From Spirochaetales bacterium Spiro_05 (GTDB lineage: Bacteria > Spirochaetota > Spirochaetia > Sphaerochaetales > Sphaerochaetaceae), in assembly GCA_001603115.1 (NCBI GenBank), contig LVBG01000013.1:1-64000 (forward strand): a stretch of 64,000 bases of DNA, in the 5' to 3' direction. The notes beneath the pieces were generated by a model. It made no database searches and was not told the DNA's origin. It saw only the letters and a list, made by a program, of their open reading frames with translations. Position numbers and translations under genes: made by a program. Of this stretch, positions 10,080 through 18,300 are shown in pieces (the first letter of the stretch is position 1; each line of letters opens with the position of its first letter).

Positions 10080-11202
10080 TAGCTACCTCAAAAATTTCTA
10101 AGAACAATTCATCAGCAACCAATTCAGAATCATATTTTCTCAATTCGCTTTTTGTCGGTTTAATATATTCAATACCATTTCTTATTATTTGCTCCACATA
10201 TTCTGCCATTTTTTTATAATCATTCACATCAACTAAATACCCGTTAACATTATTTCTAATTATAGTTGAATGCCCCCTGTTATTGGTGGCCACAACTGGC
10301 AAACCGCAATACATTGCTTCAATAATATTCAAGCCAAAACCTTCTCTAATACTTGAAGCAACACATATATCTGCCATATTTAGTAGCTCGCCAATATCAC
10401 TACGCCATCCCAAAAACTCAACTTGCTGAGATACTCCCATTTCGTCAGCGTATTTACTTAACGCATCATTGGAATGATTTGGGCCAACAAGATATAGCTC
10501 CGATTTTATACCTTTATCAATTAGAACTCTCAAACAATCAATAAGCATTTTTTGATTTTTATTTGGAATTAATTCCGCGATATACATAAGGATTGTAGTA
10601 TTTTCTTCAATTTCATACTTTCTCCGGTATTCGATTCTTTTAAGAGCAGGATTAATTAATTCTAATCTTTGAATATTAATGCCTACCTCAGGAACTAATT
10701 TGCAAATACGACATTTGGTGAATTTTTCTTTCGTAAGCAAATAATCCTCTTGATTTACCACAAAAATTGCATCAGATAATTTTGACAAGTATTTTTCAAT
10801 AGGATAAAAAACTAGATAATTAAGTATTGATGATCCTTTGTAAAAATGATATCCATGAACACAATAAATTACTTTAGTACCATTTCTTCTTGCCTTTCTA
10901 CACGACAACCGAGCTGCTAATCCTCCCACAGGTGTATGGCAGTAAACAATATCATATTTATTCCTATTGACGATTTTTTTTAATTGTCTAATTCCTTTAA
11001 GCATCGAAATATTGAATGGTGACCTTTTCCATTTGGCTGTAAATTTATTATGGCAAAAAGGAACATCTTCTACCCCCGAACTAATTACGTCAACTTTCCA
11101 TCCGTGATTTATGAATTTTTTAATTGTAGGGATATGAAATTTTAAGATGTGCTCCTTTGTGACATTAGCTACAAATAATATGCTTTTATCACAATTACAC
11201 AT
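10072..11202 (-). CDS. GT4 glycosyltransferase
   Basis: A 376-residue GT-B enzyme of family GT4. The N-terminal half carries HTPVGGLAARL and the CVHGYHFY segment typical of capsular GT4 enzymes. The C-terminal half has the E(x7)E nucleotide-sugar motif in SIREGFGLNIIEAMYCGLP. GAGGAG lies upstream of the ATG at 11202. The 8-base overlaps with the genes on both sides mark tight operon packing. Confidence 0.88.
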   Translation of the reverse strand: MCNCDKSILFVANVTKEHILKFHIPTIKKFINHGWKVDVISSGVEDVPFCHNKFTAKWKRSPFNISMLKGIRQLKKIVNRNKYDIVYCHTPVGGLAARLSCRKARRNGTKVIYCVHGYHFYKGSSILNYLVFYPIEKYLSKLSDAIFVVNQEDYLLTKEKFTKCRICKLVPEVGINIQRLELINPALKRIEYRRKYEIEENTTILMYIAELIPNKNQKMLIDCLRVLIDKGIKSELYLVGPNHSNDALSKYADEMGVSQQVEFLGWRSDIGELLNMADICVASSIREGFGLNIIEAMYCGLPVVATNNRGHSTIIRNNVNGYLVDVNDYKKMAEYVEQIIRNGIEYIKPTKSELRKYDSELVADELFLEIFEVANG

Positions 11203-12052
11203 CTTTTTTACTCTCCTCTTTCTTCATTTCTCCTGTGCCCCCTTCGACCACAGAATTGTCTTTCAAAAAGACTCCTAGTGATCCCAGAAAACACTTAATA
11301 TCCATACTGAGCCCAATCTTTTCAGCATACTCTCCATCCAGCTTTGCTTTAACCAAAAGTTCAAGTTCATCTCTCCCATTGATTTGTGCCCAACCAGTAA
11401 GACCTGGTTTGATATCATTCGCATAATATTTATCACGCTCACTGGTGAGAAGATCTTGGTTCCAAAGCGCAGGTCTTGGCCCAATAACTGACATGTTACC
11501 TATGAAAATATCCCAAAGCTGAGGCAGTTCATCTAAACTATGTGCTCTGATCCACTTTCCCACTTTTGTGATGTACTGCTCTGGATTATCAAACATATGG
11601 GTTGGAACATCATGAGGTGTTGACATCTTCATGCTTCTAAATTTGTGAAGTTTGAAAAATCGCTTGTTTTTACCTACTCTCTTTTGTAAAAATAATACTG
11701 GACCAGGATCATCAATTAATATTGCTATACAAAGACCCAATAATATTGGTGATAAAACCACAATTCCACCAAAGGAAAGAACAATGTCGATTATCCTCTT
11801 AAAAATGGAAATGTACAAACCTTTCTTTGGTTTTGCATTACCAGTTGCAATTAAATGACCTTTTACACCATCAGCATTTTCCTTGTCTGTATCGTCATAA
11901 ATAAAATCAACCATTTTACCTTCTAAAGGATTTTTCTGTTCCGGTTGATTGTTATATATACTGCTTCCTTTCGTGCAGATCGTTAATACGCAAAGCAGTA
12001 CAAATGCCACTAATAAAACTTGTATTACTATCCCATATATATTTAAAGACAT
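11195..12052 (-). CDS. Polyprenyl-phosphate phosphosugar transferase
   Basis: A 285-residue initiating transferase of the bacterial sugar-transferase family, which loads the first sugar phosphate onto undecaprenyl phosphate. An N-terminal membrane helix (about 4-26) is followed by a linker to about residue 85 and the catalytic module: KRIIDIVLSF, the membrane-inserted hairpin DDPGPVLF, KLHKFRSM, the SLDELPQL motif and NGRDELE. The C-terminal WDIKCF-like form (MDIKCFLGS, VVEGGTG) resembles PglC/EpsL-type enzymes, which use UDP-N-acetyl-diamino or amino sugars. It begins 5 bases after the VOC gene. The exact sugar is inference. Confidence 0.9.
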   Translation of the reverse strand: MSLNIYGIVIQVLLVAFVLLCVLTICTKGSSIYNNQPEQKNPLEGKMVDFIYDDTDKENADGVKGHLIATGNAKPKKGLYISIFKRIIDIVLSFGGIVVLSPILLGLCIAILIDDPGPVLFLQKRVGKNKRFFKLHKFRSMKMSTPHDVPTHMFDNPEQYITKVGKWIRAHSLDELPQLWDIFIGNMSVIGPRPALWNQDLLTSERDKYYANDIKPGLTGWAQINGRDELELLVKAKLDGEYAEKIGLSMDIKCFLGSLGVFLKDNSVVEGGTGEMKKEESKKDV

Positions 12053-12057
12053 GCATC

Positions 12058-12438
12058 TTACGCCTTTGGGTTATAATCATCTTTCGGTACGTGTGGTTTA
12101 AATTCTCTAATCTCAATCGGAAGACCATCTGGGTCTTTGATGAAGCTAAAACGCTCACCTTCATGATTAATTCGTACTGGCTCCCCAAAATTGAATTTGT
12201 CAAAGTTTTCTGTCTGGAAACAAAGATGTCTAAGTCCTAATGCCTCAGGGTTTGTCATTCTTGCAGGATGTGTTCCATCAATAAAGATTTCCAGAGTCGA
12301 GTTATAGCCTTCCATATGGACAATGGAATCATGCTGTTCTGATCTTACCTGTCTACTTATCTCTTTAAATCCAAACTGTTTGTAAAATTCAACGCCCGCT
12401 TCAGAAGAGACGATAATTGCAATGTGATTTAAAATCAT
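12058..12438 (-). CDS. VOC (glyoxalase-fold) family protein
   Basis: A 126-residue single-domain protein with two beta-alpha-beta-beta-beta halves. LNHIAIIV (His5) opens the first half, LEIFIDGTHP comes mid-way, GLRHLCFQT opens the second half and FIKDPDGLPIEIREF closes it. The His, Glu, His and Glu positions of a VOC metal site are present. RBS AGGAGA lies before ATG 12438. VOC proteins are not usual members of O-antigen loci. It may be a metal-dependent isomerase or epimerase acting on a sugar precursor, or an unrelated passenger. The function is not known. Confidence 0.7.
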   Translation of the reverse strand: MILNHIAIIVSSEAGVEFYKQFGFKEISRQVRSEQHDSIVHMEGYNSTLEIFIDGTHPARMTNPEALGLRHLCFQTENFDKFNFGEPVRINHEGERFSFIKDPDGLPIEIREFKPHVPKDDYNPKA

Positions 12439-12704
12439 AGATGTGTCTCCTGTAAATTAGGTTTTTCATCTGTTCTCATATATTCTTCTCCGCTTATTAA
12501 ACATGAGGAATAGACTCCTCACATAAATTCATCAGAAGGGTACGCAGAAGAACTCCTCACTCCCACCCTATGTTCATAAGTTCCCCACCACTTATTTTAG
12601 CTATGCGCCTGAATCTCGGTGTGGCTAACCTCTTCCGTGCTCTCTTTCGCCCAGGCTCAGCTCAACCAGCCCTATATCCCAAAAACCCCTCGATTCCTGG
12701 ATAT
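12439..12704. other. Spacer between the truncated aminotransferase and the VOC gene
   Basis: No credible gene is seen. The stretch lies exactly where the missing C-terminal half of the DegT-type aminotransferase should be, but no remnant of that half could be read in any frame. A small hairpin, AGGA and TCCT near 12505-12518, is visible. Confidence 0.4.
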
Positions 12705-13319
12705 TTATGCAGCTTTCGAGCTCTTTTCCATTATTCCGGTATATTCCTTCCTAGTCTTATTCTTCAAAACGACTAAAGACAGTGCAGAATACTTCCCAAA
12801 CATCCCAGTCTGTTTACCCTTGTAGGTGGCCCCCAGGCTTTCGGCAGCATCCTCTATAAGAGGAACATTGTGCTTGTCACAGATTGCCTTGATCTCATCC
12901 AGCTTTGCAGGAGTACCGTAGAGGTTGGCAACAATGACAGCTTTTGGATTTGGATGCATCTCAAAGGCTTTTTGGAGGGCAAGCGGATCCATATTCCAAG
13001 TCTCTCGCTCGCTATCAATGAAGACTTGTAACCCACCTTCATAGGAGACTGGGTTTACCGTTGCGGAGAAAGTAAGGTCAGAACAAAAAACCAAGTCCCC
13101 GGGCTTAACTCCACACAACTTGATAGCCAAGTGCAAAGCCGAAGTACCTGATATCAATGCAGCAGCATGGCCAATTCCAATAAAGGAAGCCATCTCCTTT
13201 TCAAACTCATCCACATTTTTGCCAAGAGGAGCTACCCAGTTGGTATCGAAAGCTTCTTGTATGTATATCATCTCCAAATCATGCATGGTTGGAGATGAAA
13301 GATAGATTCGTTTATGCAT
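12705..13319 (-). pseudogene. DegT/DnrJ/EryC1/StrS aminotransferase, 3' half missing
   Basis: A 204-residue N-terminal half of a PLP-dependent sugar aminotransferase whose family length is about 370 to 400. Normal family sequence runs from RIYLSSPTMH through SGTSALHLAI (PLP phosphate site), DLTFSATVNP and LIEDAAESLGA to GKYSALS. It then breaks exactly where SFxGNK with the PLP-binding lysine should follow and continues into about 25 unrelated residues. Without the lysine the protein cannot work as an aminotransferase. It sits between the winged-helix regulator and the VOC gene, where it would have made an amino sugar for the O-unit. A sequencing error is unlikely because no frame restores the rest. 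Confidence 0.8.
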
Positions 13320-13373
13320 ATGTGTTGTCCTTACTTAGTAAAACCGGAACCAAATATTGGAAACCTGACTCTT

Positions 13374-13937
13374 TCATCCTTCGATGGCTATCCTGGACAG
13401 AATATTCACCTGCTCTACTCCCAAAGCTTTGACTTGCTGATCTGACTTGGTATCCCAAGTGAGAATCAGGGATTTAGGAGTGTTCTGAATAGCTTTGGAA
13501 AGTTCTTTGATATCAGAAAGCACTCGTTTCTCAGAAAGAGAAAATTCCGCTTCCAAGATTTCTTTCAAGAGAAGGGAGAAATCATCATCTGGACCGAAGA
13601 ACCAGACGTGGTCCTTCACTCGCTCAGGAATGAGGGAGTGAAGAAGGGTGGTTATTCGGACTCTGAAGAGAGCAAGCTCCCTATACGTCCTGACAATATA
13701 CCCATACGTTCTCTCTAGCTTATTGGCAATGCCTGCAGGAGTGAGAAAGTACTTCACAGAGTTGGGCTGAAGTCTTTCAATCTTCAGCAGCCCTTTCCTG
13801 ACCATGCGCTTGAGCAATATGTTGATCGTTCCCAAGGACACACCAACATGCTCAGACAACTGCCTCTGCGTTGCATCTGAGTTCTGGTCCAGATAGGAGA
13901 GAATGGAAAACTCTTTGGTAGTACTTTCTGGTAACAT
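13374..13937 (-). CDS. Winged-helix (MarR-like) transcriptional regulator at the head of the polysaccharide operon
   Basis: A 187-residue protein. Residues about 8-70 form a winged helix-turn-helix: SILSYLDQNSDATQRQLS, then VSLGTINILLKRMVRKGL as the recognition helix, then a wing with LQPNSVKYFLTPAG. This form is found in EPS-associated MarR-like regulators. The remaining 110 residues are unassigned, with SLILTWDTKSDQQ near the end suggesting a small alpha/beta domain. It is the first gene of the minus-strand locus. A perfect 7+7 inverted repeat 23 bases upstream of its start is a good autoregulatory operator candidate. The target promoter and ligand are unknown. Confidence 0.75.
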   Translation of the reverse strand: MLPESTTKEFSILSYLDQNSDATQRQLSEHVGVSLGTINILLKRMVRKGLLKIERLQPNSVKYFLTPAGIANKLERTYGYIVRTYRELALFRVRITTLLHSLIPERVKDHVWFFGPDDDFSLLLKEILEAEFSLSEKRVLSDIKELSKAIQNTPKSLILTWDTKSDQQVKALGVEQVNILSRIAIEG

Positions 13938-13959
13938 GTTGGTGTTGATGAGAATGTGC

Positions 13960-13974
13960 GTTCAATCATTGAAC
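13960..13974. promoter_or_regulatory. Inverted repeat, candidate operator of the winged-helix regulator
   Basis: GTTCAAT and ATTGAAC flank a single C, giving a perfect 15-base palindrome 23 bases upstream of the regulator start. Palindromes of this size are usual for dimeric winged-helix proteins. TACAAT just upstream, read on the minus strand, could be a -10 box. Binding is inference. Confidence 0.45.
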
Positions 13975-13995
13975 ATTGTATACGAAACAACCCCT

Positions 13996-14018
13996 TTTCG
14001 AGGACAGCGTCCTCGAAA
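13996..14018. other. Strong hairpin upstream of the regulator
   Basis: A perfect 10-bp stem (TTTCGAGGAC with GTCCTCGAAA) closes a 3-base loop. No clean U-run follows on either strand. It could be an imperfect terminator for plus-strand transcription or a leader hairpin if the operon promoter lies further upstream. Confidence 0.4.
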
Positions 14019-14720
14019 GAGGATGTTTTTGTTTGCATTTTTTTTGGATGTCATTTGGCAGGAATCAGGAACACAGCTTCGCCAGAACAGCTACTTGAGA
14101 GTACTGCACAGCCCTGGGTAACCATAACCTATACACCGGCTGCCGAAACACTCACGGTGTATATCTTCCTGCCAAAGCAGTGTCGATCAGACACAGGTGC
14201 TTACAAGAAGAAAACCTGCCAGGGAGGAAATGGTTACTCTTGTGACATGTGTGTGCAGAACCTCTATCACTTCCACCCCGTGTATTGAACCTCATAGTAC
14301 CATCAGTTCTATATCGGTTCAACTCAATTTACGGATTTTCTCTACAAATATGACCTCATTCTATGCTGAGAACCAAAATTGCCAGCCTTTCAGTAAGACT
14401 TGCTAGACACATGTACAACCTATGAACTTCTTACCTAATATACTCTGGTAAAGAGAAATCTGAATGTCTTTCGGTTTGGCTGAAGCAGAAATAGTCTGAT
14501 ATCAAAAAGTCCGCATTGAGCCTTCGAAATATTTTATGACACCAGCAGTTTTCTACCGAATCATTGCCTACAACGATTCGAGAAAGCCGAAGCTCAATTT
14601 CATGTCCCGTGTTTCTCAGAGCTTCGAGCATAGATGGCTAACGTTTTTGCTGAGAAACAGAATTTTTTAGGTATCATCGAACTCTGAATGTACCCGAAAT
14701 AATTCTCACTTTTACGTCGG
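14019..14720. other. Long non-coding stretch with a hairpin repeat and a gene-end remnant
   Basis: About 700 bases without a credible gene. The only structured part is a copy of the hairpin repeat (14551-14590). Around it, a minus-strand frame at 14431-14631 reads ELRLSRIVVGNDSV, like the end of the neighbouring barrel protein. It is probably a decayed gene end or inserted repeat. Confidence 0.45.
14551..14590. repeat. Hairpin repeat element, copy 1 (degenerate)
   Basis: This 40-base segment matches the copy at 14727-14766 almost base for base, including the inverted-repeat core. Two changes weaken the stem (CGAATCATTGC with ACAACGATTCG). The spacing of about 176 bases and the location outside any gene point to a short dispersed repeat or a duplicated gene end. 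Confidence 0.6.
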
Positions 14721-15296
14721 CTACTCTTCTACCGAATCGTTGCCTGCAACGATTCGAGAAAAGCGATAGCGAAGCGAGACCTGCGGAAACATATTCACCA
14801 TTGCCTCATTGAGCTTGGGATTATACATACCTACATAGACAAACTCAGTACCAATGGCAAAGTGCTCGAAGAGAATGGTCTCCACCCCGATACCACCACC
14901 AAGGCCGAAGTTGAGTTGCAAGGGACCTGCAGTATAGACTCCTGAACCAAGGCTTGTTTCCACAGCCTCCTCATAGCCTTGGTGGTGCACACCCAAGACG
15001 AGGTAGAGCTTTCCCTCCAACCACTTGTTGATCGCATGCTCCACCAGCGGGTACTGCAGTTCAAGACCCAGGTTATAGACCAAGCGGTCGCTATATTCGT
15101 CCAGTTCTGTGTTGTAGAGCACTCCTCCGCCCACCTGCCAGCCAAGGTTCTGTGTCCACACCTGATAACTGGCCCCAATACCAGAGAGCCTGCCAACCTG
15201 CACCCCCAGAGAGTGGGGATACTCGTTGGCAGCAAGAGGAACGGAAGCTAAAAGTGACAGCAGTATGGCAAGAACAGATCCACGTAGGTATTTCAT
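14721..15296 (-). CDS. Small outer-membrane beta-barrel-type protein
   Basis: A 191-residue exported protein. The start at 15296 (MKYLRG) is chosen because a cleavable signal peptide follows (hydrophobic 8-22, cut near PLAANE). The longer open frame overlaps the upstream lipoprotein gene. The mature part is a series of short amphipathic strands rich in G, Y and L, ending in SLRYRF, the terminal aromatic typical of barrel proteins. Twelve extra residues, SRIVAGNDSVEE, encoded by a hairpin repeat, follow that Phe. It is 49 bases downstream of the giant lipoprotein gene and probably co-transcribed. The function is unknown; porin or scaffold are possible. Confidence 0.65.
   Translation of the reverse strand: MKYLRGSVLAILLSLLASVPLAANEYPHSLGVQVGRLSGIGASYQVWTQNLGWQVGGGVLYNTELDEYSDRLVYNLGLELQYPLVEHAINKWLEGKLYLVLGVHHQGYEEAVETSLGSGVYTAGPLQLNFGLGGGIGVETILFEHFAIGTEFVYVGMYNPKLNEAMVNMFPQVSLRYRFSRIVAGNDSVEE
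14727..14766. repeat. Hairpin repeat element, copy 2, inside a gene end
   Basis: The core is a perfect inverted repeat with an 11-bp stem (CGAATCGTTGC 14733-14743 with GCAACGATTCG 14746-14756) and a 2-base gap. It supplies the last codons of the barrel protein. The same core with two changes is at 14551-14590. Confidence 0.65.
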
Positions 15297-15345
15297 ACCC
15301 ACAGCGTAGCACCAGTTTGTTGGTTTGTCTTTAGCTGCAACCCTA

Positions 15346-18300
15346 CTAGAAAGCACGGGCTGCACGAAGACGGAAGAGAGATTCCTTCGGCATGGGAGAG
15401 TAAGATTTCCCTGCACTAGCGTACAAGTAAGCATTTGAGCTACTGGATTCACTACTGCTCCAGTAAACACCACTGAGTATTGTGAATGCTCCTGCTTTTG
15501 CATCAGTTAGCCTAGCCATTTTGTCGAGTTCCAAGACGCTGGGCAGGAACCAATCGGAATAGCCTCCTTGGCGATAGACTTCCCTGCAGAGGTCGGCGCC
15601 ACTGTAGATGTATGAATAGTTGGACAAAGCAGCGATCATGGCAAGGCTGTTTGCTTCACCAGTTCCGATAGCTAGGGAAGTACCTATCAGGGTGTAATTT
15701 ATATGATACAAATAGGTTGTCTTTCCTCCCCATTCATACGTGGTCTCTCCCTTGTGGTAGGCATCGACTACATCAGTGGAAGCAGCTTCCAGATAACGCC
15801 AACCATCAGAATAGACACCCTTGTCATGGAAGACTACTCCGCCTGCAGGACCAAGGTCGCCTACTCCACCAGACCACCACTTGGCGTAGAGCGTGGTGTT
15901 GGCTGTTATGGTCTGGGTAGCAAATTCAAAACGCTGGGTAAGGTTGCTATCGGCATACCAGAGGTTGAAGACATAGCCGCTTCTGGTGGGGTCGGCAGGA
16001 GCACTGATGGTTGCGCCATGGCGAATACCAGTATAGGCAGTGACTGCCGACCCACCATTGCTTTGGAAGGTGACGGTATAGGTCTTGCGATCATAGTAGA
16101 GTTTCAGCACCAACGAGCCGTTTGCTGCAATGGTCCCACTTGCAGGACTAAGGGAATTGTTGTAATTGAAATCTGCATAAGTCTTGGCAGTAGCAGTCAC
16201 CTGGGTTGCCGTGGTACCTGTCTTGTTCTCTGTCTCAAACAGGGTATACCCTGACCCACTCACATCCTGCTGATAATGTTCCACCTTGTAGGCTGTGTTG
16301 GTATTGGGTGTCCATTTTGCATAGAGATAGTGCCAGTTGGTAGCTGTTACCGTGGTGGTGCTGATAACCTGTGTCCCTGTACCATTGTCTCCTGTCCACC
16401 AACCAGCAAAGGTATAGCCGGTTCGTGTCGTGGTGGGGAGCGTATCATAGGCAGTGTTGTAGTCGCGGTAGATTGTCACAGGATCGGTAGTGGTTCCTCC
16501 TTCCTCATCAAAGGTTATGCTGATATTCAAAGGTTTCCATTTGGCATAGAGGGTGGCGTTAGCTGCCCCTATGGAGTAGTTGGCCTTGTCTGCATAGCTG
16601 GTACCCAAACCGTTGGATTGGGTATTCCAACCATCAAAGTTGTAGCCGGTACGGATATAGGTATTGGCGGTGAGCGGGGTGCTGGTGGCATACAGCAGGT
16701 TCTGGGTTACGGTGTCCCCTGTTCCAAGGTTCTTGTTGAAGGTAAGCGTATAGGTATTCTTCTGCCACTGGGCATAGAGGTTTACATCGGCACCTCCGAT
16801 GGTATAGAGGGCCTTGTCGGCATACGAGGTCCCAAGCCCATTGGCCTGGGTATTCCACCCGGTGAATGAATAGCCGGTACGGGTGAAGACATTAGCCGTA
16901 AGGTTCGCCTGGGTGTTGTAAGGTATGGCTTGGCTTGCCATGGTTCCACTGCCACCATTGGCATTGAAGATGACATGGTAGTTTGTCAACGTCCACTTGG
17001 CATGCAAGGTTATGTCTCCAGTGGAACCGGTAGGTATGGTGGTAATGGCACTTTCTGAGAAGTCGGATGCTGCATACCACCCACCAAAGTCATAGTGAAG
17101 CTTTGTAGGAGTTGCTAAGGTAATGGTGGGTGTCTCAATGGTGTAGGATGGAGGATTGGAACTTGCATTCGTCCCGCCATCGAGCACGTACGTGATGGTA
17201 TAGGAGTCGGGGACCCACTTGGCATAGAAAGTCTTGTCGCCGAACGAACCACTTGGGATGGATGTTACGGCAGTGCCTGTGAATTCACTGGTGGTGTACC
17301 ACCCACCAAAGGTGTAGTGGCTCCGGGTAGGATTGAGTAAGGTGATCGTGTTCTCCAGAATGGTATAGACTGTTGGATTGCCTGGAGCATTGGTACCACT
17401 GTTCAGTTCATAGCTGACTGAATAGAATGCCACAGCCCACTTCGCATACAGTGTTTTGTTTCCCATTGAGCCCTTGGGTATCAGAGGCTGGGGTATGGAC
17501 AAGTTCACATCAGCATACCAGCCAACGAAGTCATACCCGTCACGGGTTGGAGCAGCAAGGGTAATGGTTTCGCTTTCTATACTGTAGTGCGCTGGATTGT
17601 CTTGGCTGTTGGTTCCCCCATTCAGGGTGTAGGCAATGTCATAGGTGATGGCATCCCAATGGGCCAAGAGGGTGTGGTCTTCAGCCAAGGCAACCAGCGA
17701 ACTCTCGGTAAAGAGCGAACTGCTTCCGATGCTGGAGTGGTACCACCCTGCCAAGGTATAGCCATCACGGCTGGAGGTTGCAAAGCTTCCATAGGCAGAA
17801 CCGAAGGTTACCTGTTTGGAAGAAGGATTGGGAGCACTCCCACCCTGACCATCGAAGGTCACGGCATAGGACTTGGCTGTCCATTGGGCATAGAGGGTAT
17901 GACTTGAGGAGGTGGTGACGGCGGTAGTGCTCTCAACCTTGTCTCCTCCACTTGTTGCAGTGTACCAACCGGCAAAGGTATAACCGGTTCTGTTGGTGAT
18001 TGCCAACGTTCCATAGGTGCTGTTGTACGTGACAAACTTGATAAGGGGACTCGGGGTGGTTCCACTTTGGGCATCAAAGGTCACGGTATAGATAATTACC
18101 GTCCAATGGGCATAGAGGGTATGGTTAGACGAAGTAGAGACGGTGGTAATGCTCTCCACTTTGTCTCCCCCGCTTGCTGCAGTATACCAACCGGCAAAGG
18201 TGTAGCCGGTTCTGCTGGTGGTTGGTAATTCGCCATAGGAACTGCCGAAAGTTACCCGCTTGGTGGTGGGGTCAGGTACAGCTCCCCTCTGTCCGTCAAA

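Noticed and set aside
13956..14288. Plus-strand frame of 110 codons upstream of the regulator
   Set aside because: No RBS, no motif, and the first part runs through an operator-like palindrome and a hairpin.
15297..15503. Longer N-terminus of the barrel protein
   Set aside because: The upstream codons overlap the end of the lipoprotein gene and are not a signal sequence. The start at 15296 gives a proper signal peptide.
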